DNA from: Rhodobacter sp.
GTDB taxonomy: Bacteria > Pseudomonadota > Alphaproteobacteria > Rhodobacterales > Rhodobacteraceae
Length of the DNA stretch: 32,986 nucleotides
Direction: 5' to 3'
Assembly: GCA_020251025.1 (NCBI GenBank)
Contig: JADCDI010000003.1
Location: 1 to 32,986, forward strand
Made by a program: the position numbers and the translations under genes. Below, piece after piece: positions 25,350-32,955 of this stretch (positions are counted from its first letter, which is position 1; every line of letters starts with the position of its first letter). The notes under the pieces were generated by a model. The model saw only the letters and a list, made by a program, of their open reading frames with translations. It made no database searches and was not told where the DNA came from.

Positions 25350-26098
25350 CGGCTTACCTCCTCTGCCGGCGGGGCCGGGCGGTGGCGAAAACCGGCACCC
25401 TTCCAGTAAAGCCTTGCCGCCTGCCAGTAGATCAGCGCCAGCACCCGGCGCGAGCCGAAGGGACGCCGCAGGCAGGCCCGCAGGATGCCGCCGTTTGTCA
25501 GCGGCACCCTGCGCCCGGTCAGTGTTGCGATCAGTCCGCCCTGCCCCGCCGTGTAGTCGATCCAGATGCCGATGCGGTCGCTGCCGATGTCAAAGCGGAA
25601 GGTATAGCCGCCCTCGACCGGCTGAAACGGCGAGACGTGAAAGATCTTGCGGGCCGCGACCGTGTCTTCGCGCCCCAGGGGTGCCAGATCGGGGCGGTGG
25701 CACAGATAGGAATGCCGGTCGCCATAGGTGTTCGACACTTCGGCGATGACCACGCGCAGCGCGCCCGCCGCATCATGGCACAGCCAGAACGACACCGGGT
25801 TGAAGACATGGCCCAGAACGCGGGGCTGCGCCAGAAGCAGGATGCGGTCTGCCCCGGGCAGGTCATGCGCCGCCAGCACCTCGCGCACCCAGGCAACGCC
25901 GCGCCCCTGACCGGGCGGACCGCCATGGTCAGTGTCGTGCAGCGATGTGACGTTGCGACCGTTCAGCGAAAACAGCGAGGGTCCGCAGGCCGTCACCGGA
26001 TCCAGCAGGATGAAATCAACGCCATAGCGGAAATCGTTCGTCACGGCCCCCTTGCGGCCGTGGAACGTCTCGCCCCTTATGTGGTCCACCCCTGTCAT
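25346..26098 (-). CDS. ufaO: UfaO-like DUF1365 protein (furan fatty acid synthesis)
   Basis: A 250-residue DUF1365 protein. Family marks are RGETFHGRKGAVTNDFRYGVDFILLDP at the N-terminus, LLAQPRVLGHVFNPVSFWLCHD (about residues 86-107) and IAEVSNTYGDRHSYLC, then the KIFHVSPFQPVEGGYTFRF block. In R. sphaeroides the corresponding protein (RSP1090, UfaO) is thought to insert oxygen from O2 into a methylated diene fatty acid on phospholipid to make the furan ring. Gene order (directly after a ufaD-like gene and overlapping it by 4 bp) supports the same role. Conserved histidines could bind a metal, but that is inference. Assigned from family and context. Confidence 0.85.
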   Translation of the reverse strand: MTGVDHIRGETFHGRKGAVTNDFRYGVDFILLDPVTACGPSLFSLNGRNVTSLHDTDHGGPPGQGRGVAWVREVLAAHDLPGADRILLLAQPRVLGHVFNPVSFWLCHDAAGALRVVIAEVSNTYGDRHSYLCHRPDLAPLGREDTVAARKIFHVSPFQPVEGGYTFRFDIGSDRIGIWIDYTAGQGGLIATLTGRRVPLTNGGILRACLRRPFGSRRVLALIYWQAARLYWKGAGFRHRPAPPAEEVSR

Positions 26099-27387
26099 GC
26101 GGCCAGCAGGCTTTGCCGCGCGCGCATCGCCCCGACCACGTCAAGGGCGCTGGCAAAGCCGTCTTCGTGAAATCCGTTGCGCATCCAGGCCCCGCAGAAC
26201 CAGGTGTCCTGCGCGCCGTTCATGCGGCGCAGCCGCTCCTGCGCCCGGAACGCCCCCATGTCGTAAACAGGGTGCCGGAAGGTCACCGTATCGTGGACCA
26301 GCTCGTCGCGGATCGGTTTGTTCGAATTGAGCGTGACAAACAGCGGGTCGTCCTGCGGGATCGGCTGCAACGAATTCATCCAGTAAGTCAGATCGATCCG
26401 GTCCGGTTTCGGCCCCGCCGGCTCGACATAGACCCAGGATGCCCAGGCCAGCCTGCGTTTCGGCATGACCGACGGATCGGAATGCAGAACCGCATCGTTC
26501 GGCTGATAGCGCACGGCAGACAGTGCCGCACGTTCCTCGGGCGTTGCATCGGACAGAAGGCGCAGCGTATCGTCGGCATGGCTGGCCAGGACGATGTCGT
26601 CGAACATCTCCCACTCGCCCCCGGCCACGCGCACCGCAGGCCCCGCAGCCCCCCGGCGTACGCCCACAACCGGCGATCCCAGCCGCAGGTCAACGCCCTG
26701 ACCGGCCAAAGACGCCTGCAGGCGGCGCACATATTCGACAGAGCCGCCCTTGACCGTGTACCACTGATGCTGACCGTAATATCCCAGCAGCCCGTGGTTG
26801 CGGAAAAACCGGATCAGCGGCTGCGCGGGAAAGTTCATCATGCCCGCAGTCGGGGTGGACCAGATCGCCCCTGAAAGCGGCAAAAGGTAATGGTCGCGGA
26901 ACCACTCTCCGGTCCCGAGCTGATCAAGAAAATCCCCAAGGGTGATGCCATCATCCTGCGCCATGGCCGATGCCCTTGCGTTAAAGCGCGTGATGTCGCG
27001 CAGCATCGCCAGAAAGCGCGGGTTGACCAGGTTGCGTCGCTGCGCAAACAGCGCATCAAAGCTGGCCAGCCCGTATTCCAGCCGGCCACCGCGCAGCGAC
27101 ACGCCAAAGCTCATGTTGCTTGGCGCGGTCGGAACATCAAGCTGTTCAAACAGGGCAACAAGATTGGGATAGTTGACGCGGTTGTAGACAATGAACCCGG
27201 TATCCACCGGCTGATCGCCGCGCTTGCCCGCCATGACGGTGCGTGCGTGCCCCCCGAGGCGACCTTCGGCTTCGAACAGGACGACCGCGTTGTCAGGCGC
27301 AAGAAGACAGGCGGCGGCCATGCCCGATATGCCGCCTCCGATAACCGCGATGCGCCGCGGTGCAGCAGTAAGCCGTTCGAATGGCAT
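26095..27387 (-). CDS. ufaD: UfaD-like FAD-dependent methyl-fatty-acid desaturase
   Basis: A 430-residue flavoprotein of the amine-oxidase fold. The FAD-binding loop is IAVIGGGISGMAAACLL (residues 13-29), followed by VLFEAEGRLGGHARTV, which binds the adenine ribose. VDTGFIVYNRVNYPNL and QHQWYTVKGGSVEYVRRL are typical of the group often annotated as NAD/FAD-binding proteins beside DUF1365 genes. In R. sphaeroides the equivalent (RSP1091, UfaD) desaturates an 11-methyl fatty acid before furan formation. The frame opens to 27543; ATG 27387 is used because the flavin motif is at the right distance, and the upstream part covers the divergent promoters. It begins the five-gene operon, 37 bp after the predicted RpoE -10 element. 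Confidence 0.86.
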   Translation of the reverse strand: MPFERLTAAPRRIAVIGGGISGMAAACLLAPDNAVVLFEAEGRLGGHARTVMAGKRGDQPVDTGFIVYNRVNYPNLVALFEQLDVPTAPSNMSFGVSLRGGRLEYGLASFDALFAQRRNLVNPRFLAMLRDITRFNARASAMAQDDGITLGDFLDQLGTGEWFRDHYLLPLSGAIWSTPTAGMMNFPAQPLIRFFRNHGLLGYYGQHQWYTVKGGSVEYVRRLQASLAGQGVDLRLGSPVVGVRRGAAGPAVRVAGGEWEMFDDIVLASHADDTLRLLSDATPEERAALSAVRYQPNDAVLHSDPSVMPKRRLAWASWVYVEPAGPKPDRIDLTYWMNSLQPIPQDDPLFVTLNSNKPIRDELVHDTVTFRHPVYDMGAFRAQERLRRMNGAQDTWFCGAWMRNGFHEDGFASALDVVGAMRARQSLLAA

Positions 27388-27423
27388 GAGTGGATTGTCC
27401 CTTTGTCTGGCGTCTTTGCATGG

Positions 27424-27451
27424 ATTACGGCGCGGCGCGTGAATCGGATCA
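27424..27451 (-). promoter_or_regulatory. Predicted RpoE-dependent promoter of the ufaD operon
   Basis: On the minus strand TGATCC (27446-27451) is followed after exactly 16 bases by CGTAAT (27424-27429). TGATCC is the -35 hexamer I recall for R. sphaeroides RpoE (ECF11) promoters. The same pattern with the same spacing occurs on the other strand before rpoE. It ends about 37 bp before the ufaD-like start. Confidence 0.8.
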
Positions 27452-27495
27452 GAAAGCCTTGCCATGCAAATTCGTGCGATTTTCCGCACATGGGG

Positions 27496-27523
27496 TGATC
27501 CGAAGGCAGCATGTCGCCGTATC
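27496..27523 (+). promoter_or_regulatory. Predicted RpoE autoregulated promoter of rpoE-chrR
   Basis: TGATCC (27496-27501) is followed by 16 bases and CGTATC (27518-27523). It matches the divergent promoter of the ufaD operon in hexamer, spacing and -10 core. Transcription should begin near 27530 and leave a leader of about 110 nt containing a long hairpin. Confidence 0.8.
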
Positions 27524-27562
27524 AGCGGCATGATTTTGGACACCTTGCCCCTGGAAAATCTG

Positions 27563-27611
27563 GATGCGCAGGCCGGTGCGCAGCATTATGCTGCGCGCGC
27601 AGGCCTGCATC
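27563..27611 (+). repeat. Long imperfect inverted repeat in the rpoE leader
   Basis: The outer arms are GATGC/GCATC and AGGCC/GGCCT, the inner arms GCGCAGCAT/ATGCTGCGC (9 bases each around one central T). Together they can fold into a 49-nt hairpin that ends 29 bp before the rpoE ATG. No T-tract follows, so it is not an obvious terminator. A role in mRNA stability or translation is possible. Confidence 0.6.
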
Positions 27612-27640
27612 GTCTTGCGGGTTCCAAGGGACATGAAAGA

Positions 27641-28183
27641 ATGACGCCGGAAACCGAACAGGACTGGGCCGCACTTCTGCTTCGGGTCCGCGACGATGCA
27701 GACAGGGGGGCCTTCGCGCTTCTGTTCCGGCACTTCGCCCCAAGGATCAAGGCGTTCTTGCGAAAATCCGGTGCCAACGAGCCTTTGGCCGAAGAATGCG
27801 CGCAAGAGGTCATGGCGACGATCTGGCACAAGGCGCATATGTTCGACCCCAAGCGGGCGAGCGTTGCGACCTGGGTGTTCACGATTGCGCGCAACCGGCG
27901 GATTGACGCCCTGCGCAAATCCCGCCGGCCCGAGCCCGAGGAATTGCCCTGGGGACCGGAACCGGAACCCGATCAGGCTGACGCGATGGTGCTGCAGCAG
28001 GAAAGCCGCCGTCTGGGCGAGGCTCTGGCCCAGTTGCCCGAAAAGCAGCGGTCCCTGATCGAACGGGCCTATTTCGGCGATTTGTCGCACAGCGAAATCG
28101 CCGCAGAGACCGGTCTGCCCCTTGGCACGATCAAATCGCGTATCAGATTGGCGCTTGAACGGTTGCGCCACCAGATGAGCTGA
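27641..28183 (+). CDS. rpoE: ECF sigma factor RpoE (ECF11, singlet-oxygen response)
   Basis: A 180-residue extracytoplasmic-function sigma factor, very close in motif and length to R. sphaeroides RpoE, which switches on genes against singlet oxygen. Region 2 covers FALLFRHFAPRIKAFLRKSG to FDPKRASVATWVFTIARNRRIDALRKSRRPEPE (about residues 25-100), with the -10-binding part in ATWVFTIARNR. Region 4 is LPEKQRSLIERAYFGDLSHSEIAAETGLPLGTIKSRIRLALERLR, whose helix-turn-helix reads the -35 element. ATG 27641 gives the expected N-terminus; the longer frame from 27464 would run through the promoter. AAGGGA lies about ten bases upstream. Co-transcribed with its anti-sigma gene chrR, 10 bp downstream. 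Confidence 0.95.
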   Translation: MTPETEQDWAALLLRVRDDADRGAFALLFRHFAPRIKAFLRKSGANEPLAEECAQEVMATIWHKAHMFDPKRASVATWVFTIARNRRIDALRKSRRPEPEELPWGPEPEPDQADAMVLQQESRRLGEALAQLPEKQRSLIERAYFGDLSHSEIAAETGLPLGTIKSRIRLALERLRHQMS

Positions 28184-28193
28184 AAGCAGGAAT

Positions 28194-28841
28194 ATGACGA
28201 TCCGCCACCACCTTTCCGACCCTTTGCTCATGGCCTATTCGGCGGGCCAATTGCCCGAGGCCTTCAGCCTGGTCGTGGCAACGCATGTGTCGCTTTGCGA
28301 TGAGTGCCGGGCCCGGCTTATGGCCTTTGATGCCCTCGGGGGCGCGATTGTCGAAGATGCCGGTCAGGCGCGAATGGCCGGGGACAGCTTTGAGGCAACC
28401 ATGGCGCGCATCACCGGCATGCCGCAGGCCGAACCTGTCAGCGCACCGCGCATCCCGGGCGGCGTGTTTCCCGCGCCGCTGCGCGATTACACGGGCGGCG
28501 ATCTTTCAGCGGTCAAATGGCGGTCTGTGGGCATGGGGGTGCGTCAGGCGATCCTCAAGACGGATTCGGGGGCAACCGCACGGCTTCTGCACATCCCGGC
28601 CGGTCAGGCCGTACCGGATCATGGCCATCGCGGCCTGGAACTGACCCTGGTTCTGCAGGGTGCCTTTCGGGATACCGAAGACCGCTTCGGACCCGGCGAC
28701 GTTGAAATCGCGACGCAAGACCTGGAACACACTCCGGTTGCGGAACCTGGCGCAGACTGCATCTGTCTTGCCGCCACCGATGCGCCCTTGCGATTCAACC
28801 GGCTGATGCCGCGTATCGCGCAGCCCTTCCTGCGGATCTGA
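28194..28841 (+). CDS. chrR: Zinc anti-sigma factor ChrR
   Basis: A 215-residue anti-sigma factor holding RpoE inactive until singlet oxygen or related stress appears. The N-terminal zinc site is intact, H6, H31, C35 and C38 (HLSDPLL...THVSLCDEC), at exactly the numbers of R. sphaeroides ChrR. The C-terminal cupin carries H143, H145, E149 and H179 (PDHGHRGLE and LEHTP), and C189/C191 (DCICLA), a uniform shift of two residues from the ChrR ligands I recall. Both domains are therefore probably functional. It ends the rpoE operon; structured sequence lies downstream. Confidence 0.95.
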   Translation: MTIRHHLSDPLLMAYSAGQLPEAFSLVVATHVSLCDECRARLMAFDALGGAIVEDAGQARMAGDSFEATMARITGMPQAEPVSAPRIPGGVFPAPLRDYTGGDLSAVKWRSVGMGVRQAILKTDSGATARLLHIPAGQAVPDHGHRGLELTLVLQGAFRDTEDRFGPGDVEIATQDLEHTPVAEPGADCICLAATDAPLRFNRLMPRIAQPFLRI

Positions 28842-29146
28842 CAGGGCGCTGAGGACACGGGGCCGGCCGCCGGCCGGGCGCAAGGTCCATCCTGATCCAT
28901 TGCAAAGGCGGCCTGGATTTCCGGGCGGATCAGGCAAGTCACCGCTTTTGCCGCCCGATGTCTGACAAGGGTCGCAGAAGGACCCGACATGCAGGCGCAG
29001 CATGGGCCCATCATGGGTCGGCCTTCTGCGCGTGCGGCGCAGGGCAGGGGCGATGACCCCGGTTGGAGCGCGCGGGGCACGCAGGGGGGCGCATTTCCTG
29101 CTTTGCGGTCAGGCGGCCCCTGCGGCGGACGGTTTGCGCAACCCTG
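28842..29146. other. Convergent intergenic region with strong inverted repeats
   Basis: No gene was recognised between the chrR and hutD stops. It holds a GC hairpin at about 28860-28877 (GGCCGGC/GCCGGCC type), an 8-bp inverted repeat CCTGATCC/GGATCAGG (28891-28898 and 28927-28934), and a 58-base folded element at 28973-29030. None carries a clear T-tract. Confidence 0.55.
28973..29030. repeat. 58-base inverted-repeat element
   Basis: CGCAGAAGG (28973-28981) pairs with CCTTCTGCG (29022-29030). Inside it CCGAC (28984-28988) pairs with GTCGG (29017-29021), then ATG with CAT across a two-base bulge. The result is a near-continuous stem of about 17 bp. It may be a bidirectional transcript end or part of a small RNA. 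Confidence 0.55.
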
Positions 29147-29671
29147 TCAACGCGGGCGGCGAACGGCGATGACGGCCCCCGCCCCATCAATCCGCGCAAA
29201 GGTTTCGGTGATCACAAGATCATGGCGCTGCACCGGCATGCCGTTGACGATGACGGGTTCAAGGGCAAGAAGATAAAGCGTCCCCTCCGCAGGCAGTTCC
29301 ACGGGTGCCTGCAATACGGTGACGGCCGGTCGGGGCAGGGCGCGCGCTGTCATCACGTTGAAATCCAGCGATGGACTGCCGCCGGTGCCCTCTGCGCACA
29401 AAGCCAGATCGCCCGGAAAGAAGACCGGCACCAGCGGCGCGCAGTTCAGCGACAGCCCTTCGCCTGTCAGCCGGAAGCCCGGCCCGGACAGGACCGTCAG
29501 GACCCGCTCGATCCCCGGAAGGACCGAGAAAGGCCCGTCCCCGGTCACGCTGGCCATCGACAGACGAAACCGCAGCCCCTCCGGGCCATCTTCGCGCAGC
29601 AACTCCACCGTTGTCCCGCGCCCGTTTGCCCAGGGCATGGCCCTGTAACCGGACGCAGCAAGATGCCTCAT
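29147..29671 (-). CDS. hutD: HutD-family protein
   Basis: A 174-residue cupin-like HutD protein. Family marks are the N-terminal YRAMPWANGRGTTVELLRE, FRLSMASVTGDGPFSVLPGIERVLTVLSG (about residues 34-62), LVPVFFPGDLALCAEG, and DFNVMTARA. HutD is often linked to histidine utilisation, where in Pseudomonas it is thought to limit hut expression. No hut genes adjoin it here; instead its start overlaps the rmuC stop as ATGA, placing it in the mutL-rmuC transcript. The function here is therefore uncertain. The start is fixed by the overlap and by the family N-terminus. Confidence 0.85.
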   Translation of the reverse strand: MRHLAASGYRAMPWANGRGTTVELLREDGPEGLRFRLSMASVTGDGPFSVLPGIERVLTVLSGPGFRLTGEGLSLNCAPLVPVFFPGDLALCAEGTGGSPSLDFNVMTARALPRPAVTVLQAPVELPAEGTLYLLALEPVIVNGMPVQRHDLVITETFARIDGAGAVIAVRRPR

Positions 29672-30828
29672 TTCGCAGCACTTTTCGGTGTCAGGGGCAC
29701 AGGGATCGGGTCCTCCTGCGCGGGTGCCAGTTCCTCGAAGTCGAAATTGTCCAGCCGCCGCGCCCGCCGCGCCGCCTTGTCGGAAGAAATGCGGATTTCG
29801 GCAATGTCCTTGGCGGCCAGGCCGAAATGCCGGTCCAGATTTTCGACCCGCAGGCCCAGCCGTTCCACATCGCGGTAAAGTTCCGAAAGCTCGCGGCGGA
29901 TCGCCCCGGCATGTTCGCGCATCCGCGCGTCCTTAAGGACGGCCCGCATCGTGTTGAGCGTGGCCATGCAGGTGGTGGGCGACACGATCCAGACCTTGGC
30001 GGCAAAGCCTTCGCGCACAACTTCGGGGTAGTTCGCGTGCAGCTCGGCATAGACCGCTTCCGACGGCAGGAACATCAGCGCGCCATCGGCGGTTTCGCCA
30101 TCCAGGATATAGCGCTCCGCAATGGCGCGGATATGGGCGCGCACGGCCATGCGCATGCCCCGCGCGGCTTCGGTCAGCGCCGCCGGGGTATCGGCGCGCC
30201 GCAGCGCCTCATAGGCATCGAGCGGGAATTTTGAATCAACCACGATGCGGCCGGGCGGATTGGGCAGGTGAATCAGGCAATCCGCCCGCCGCCCGTTGGA
30301 AAGCGTGGCCTGCATCGTATAGGCATCGGGCGGCAGCACCTTGCGGACCAGATCGTTGAGCTGGATTTCCCCGAAGGCACCGCGTGTCTGCTTGTTGGAA
30401 AGGATGTCCTGCAGCGTCAGCACGTTGCCCGACAGCTTTTCGATATTGGCCTGGGCCTTGTCGATGGTTTCCAGCCGCTGCTGCAATTCCCCCAGCGACC
30501 GCGCCGTGCGGGTTGCGGTGCCGGTCAGCGTATCAGCCATGCCGGCCTGCACCTCGGCCAGGCGGCGTTCCATCAGCTCCAGCATGGCGGTCTGGCTGAC
30601 CGCCTGTGTTTCGGACAGATGCGAAAGCCCGCCCGTCAGACGTTCCTGCCCTTCGGCCAGGCCCTGCACGCGCTGGCTCATCCAGTTCAATTCGCGCAGC
30701 ATCGGTTCGGCCATGCGCCCTGCCCGCCCTGCGGCGCGCAGGATCAGCAGCAGGATCAGCAGCACAAAGGCGGCGGCACCTGCGGCGGCCCACAGCGGGT
30801 CTGCCCCGTCTGGCAGCACCAGGGTCAT
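29668..30828 (-). CDS. rmuC: DNA recombination protein RmuC
   Basis: A 386-residue RmuC protein, named for limiting recombination at inverted repeats; a nuclease-like fold is predicted for the family. The N-terminus has one membrane anchor (LWAAAGAAAFVLLILLLILRAAG, about residues 10-32), then a helical, probably coiled-coil region (about 40-140). The conserved RmuC domain contains NKQTRGAFGEIQLNDLVRKVLPPDAY, IVVDSKFPLDAYEAL and MFLPSEAVYAELHANYPEVV. ATG 30828 overlaps the mutL stop by 4 bp (ATGA), so it is translationally coupled; the upstream open frame lies in mutL. Length is a little short but complete. Confidence 0.93.
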   Translation of the reverse strand: MTLVLPDGADPLWAAAGAAAFVLLILLLILRAAGRAGRMAEPMLRELNWMSQRVQGLAEGQERLTGGLSHLSETQAVSQTAMLELMERRLAEVQAGMADTLTGTATRTARSLGELQQRLETIDKAQANIEKLSGNVLTLQDILSNKQTRGAFGEIQLNDLVRKVLPPDAYTMQATLSNGRRADCLIHLPNPPGRIVVDSKFPLDAYEALRRADTPAALTEAARGMRMAVRAHIRAIAERYILDGETADGALMFLPSEAVYAELHANYPEVVREGFAAKVWIVSPTTCMATLNTMRAVLKDARMREHAGAIRRELSELYRDVERLGLRVENLDRHFGLAAKDIAEIRISSDKAARRARRLDNFDFEELAPAQEDPIPVPLTPKSAAK

Positions 30829-32654
30829 GTCCGCCCGAACAGCCGTTCGATATCGGCCAGCTTCAGTTCCACATAGGTCGGCCGCCCGTGGTTGCACTGG
30901 CCGGAATGGGGTGTGGCCTCCATCTCGCGCAGCAGGGCATTCATTTCTTCGGCGCGCATCTGGCGGCCGGACCTGACCGAACCGTGGCACGCCATGCGGC
31001 TGAGAACGGCATCGATCTTTGCCTGCACCAAACCGCTGTCCCCCAGGTCGGAAAGTTCGTCCAGCACATCCAGGATCAGCCGCCGCGCGTCCACTTGCCC
31101 CAGAATCGCCGGCACCTCGCGCACTGCAACCGCGCCCCGGCCAAAGGGCTCTGCCGTCAGCCCCAGCTTCTGCAGGTCTGGTGCCACCTCCATCAGGCGC
31201 GCCGCATCGGCATCGGACATCTCCACGATGACGGGAATCAGCAGCGACTGTGCCGCAACGCCTTGCCCTTCGCGCTGGCGCTTCAGCCGTTCATAGACCA
31301 GCCGTTCATGCGCGGCGTGCTGATCGACGATCACGATGCCCCGCCCGGTCTGGGCGATGATGTAGTTTTCATGCACCTGTGCCCGGGCCGCGCCCAAAGG
31401 CAGGGTCTCGGCGTCTCCCGGTATCTCTGCCGGTTCGATCCGGGCCGAGGAGGCTTCGGCAAAGCCCGCAACCGCGGGCAAGGGGGCTTGAGCCTGAAAG
31501 GCCCGGCTCATTGCGGGGGCCGAGGGGCGCTCCATCCGCCAGATGCGCGGCGTCCCGGGCCGCAGCGCCGCCAGGGTTGCGGCCCCAAGGGTGGACGACG
31601 CCCGCTGCGCCCCCTGGGCCAGCGCCTGACGCAGGCCGCTCAGGATCAGCCCGCGCGCAAGGCCGGGCTCGCGGAAGCGGACTTCGGATTTCGCCGGATG
31701 CACGTTCACGTCGACCCGCTGCGGGTCACAGTCCAGCCGCAGCACGGCCGCAGGGTGCCGGTCGCGGCTGAGAACATCGAAGTAAGCGGCCCTGAGGGCA
31801 CCGAACAGCATGCGGTCCAGAACGGGGCGGCCGTTGACGAACAGGAACTGCGCCACCGGGGACCCCCGCGAAAAGGTGGGCAGTGCCGCATAGCCCGACA
31901 GGCGCATGCCGTCCTGCTCTGCCGAAACCCGCAGGGCGTTGTCGGCAAAATCGGTGCCCAGAACACGGGCGCAGCGCCCGCCAAGCGCATCGGGCAGATC
32001 GCCGGGTTCCGGATCGGCGCGGAACATCACCCGCCCCTCGCCGCCGCCCGAGACATCGCGCAGCACAAAGCCCGCAGAGGGCTGCGCAAGGGCCAGCCTG
32101 CGGATGACATCGGCAATCGCCTGGGCTTCGGCGCGGTCACTGCGCAGGAATTTCAGACGGGCCGGGGTGGCAAAGAACAGATCGCGCAGTTCGACAACCG
32201 TGCCCCGCGTCAGCGCGGCGGGCCGCACCCCTTCGATCCGCCCGCCGCTGACGGATATCGAGGCGGCCCCTTCCCCCGCCACGCGCGAGGTCACACAAAG
32301 CCGCCCCACCGCCCCGAGCGAAGGCAGCGCCTCGCCCCGGAAGCCAAAGCTGGAAATGGCCAGCAGGTCAGATCCGTCGATCTTGGACGTGGCATGGCGC
32401 GACAGCGCCAGCGGCAGATCGGCCGCCGTCATGCCACAGCCGTCATCCGTCACGCGAATCAGGGTCTTGCCGCCATCGGCATAGTCAACCGTGATCCGCC
32501 CTGCCCCGGCATCGATCGCGTTTTCGACCAGCTCCTTGACGGCAGAGGCGGGCCGTTCCACCACCTCGCCCGCCGCGATGCGGTTGATTGCGGCTTCGTC
32601 AAGCTGGCGAATGGCCGGGCGTGAAGGGCTTATCTTGGGGCTGTGCAGAACCAT
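30825..32654 (-). CDS. mutL: DNA mismatch repair protein MutL
   Basis: A 609-residue MutL, which links mismatch recognition by MutS to strand removal. The GHKL ATPase domain shows ELVENAIDAGA (residues 41-51), VTDDGCGM and SSFGFRGEALPS. The C-terminal dimer domain carries the metal-dependent nicking motif DQHAAHERLVYERLK near residues 440-455, plus ACHGSVRSG and QCNHGRPT. This indicates an endonuclease-active MutL, as expected in bacteria without MutH. The frame extends to 32723, but ATG 32654 gives the usual short leader before IRQLDEAAINRIAAGEVVERP. First gene of mutL-rmuC-hutD. Confidence 0.96.
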   Translation of the reverse strand: MVLHSPKISPSRPAIRQLDEAAINRIAAGEVVERPASAVKELVENAIDAGAGRITVDYADGGKTLIRVTDDGCGMTAADLPLALSRHATSKIDGSDLLAISSFGFRGEALPSLGAVGRLCVTSRVAGEGAASISVSGGRIEGVRPAALTRGTVVELRDLFFATPARLKFLRSDRAEAQAIADVIRRLALAQPSAGFVLRDVSGGGEGRVMFRADPEPGDLPDALGGRCARVLGTDFADNALRVSAEQDGMRLSGYAALPTFSRGSPVAQFLFVNGRPVLDRMLFGALRAAYFDVLSRDRHPAAVLRLDCDPQRVDVNVHPAKSEVRFREPGLARGLILSGLRQALAQGAQRASSTLGAATLAALRPGTPRIWRMERPSAPAMSRAFQAQAPLPAVAGFAEASSARIEPAEIPGDAETLPLGAARAQVHENYIIAQTGRGIVIVDQHAAHERLVYERLKRQREGQGVAAQSLLIPVIVEMSDADAARLMEVAPDLQKLGLTAEPFGRGAVAVREVPAILGQVDARRLILDVLDELSDLGDSGLVQAKIDAVLSRMACHGSVRSGRQMRAEEMNALLREMEATPHSGQCNHGRPTYVELKLADIERLFGRT

Positions 32655-32744
32655 GCCGCAATCTGTAGCATGGTCCGGCAGATTTGGCCACCCTTTCGGA
32701 TCGGTCATGCCGCAGGGCGCCAAAGACGCGCCGCAGCACCTGCC

Positions 32745-32780
32745 GGGCGCTGGCCGGGGGTCTTGGCACCCGGCCGGGCA
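32745..32780. repeat. Intergenic hairpin repeat, copy 1
   Basis: It begins with GGGCGCTGGCCGGGGG (32745-32760). GGCCGGG and CCCGGCC arms flank a short CTTG-containing loop. The same 16 bases recur 211 bp to the right. Confidence 0.6.
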
Positions 32781-32955
32781 AGGGGCAGCGTGGCGCTGTG
32801 GCAGGGGCGATGGCCCCTGCCAGAGAGACCGCGCATCGCGTAATGCACAGGAACGCCCGCCCGTGCGGGACGGATCCCTGTAGACCGGTCGGTCCGGGAG
32901 GGACAGAGGCCAGCGCCCGACCCGGCGGGCGAGAAGCGCCCGCCGGTGGCGGGGC

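Noticed and set aside
27464-27640. Longer rpoE start at 27464
   Set aside because: It would start upstream of the predicted promoter elements and add 59 residues that are absent from known RpoE proteins.
19126-29671. A histidine-utilisation cluster joining the N-formylglutamate hydrolase and hutD
   Set aside because: The two genes are almost 10 kb apart in different transcripts, and no hutH, hutU or hutI was seen between them.
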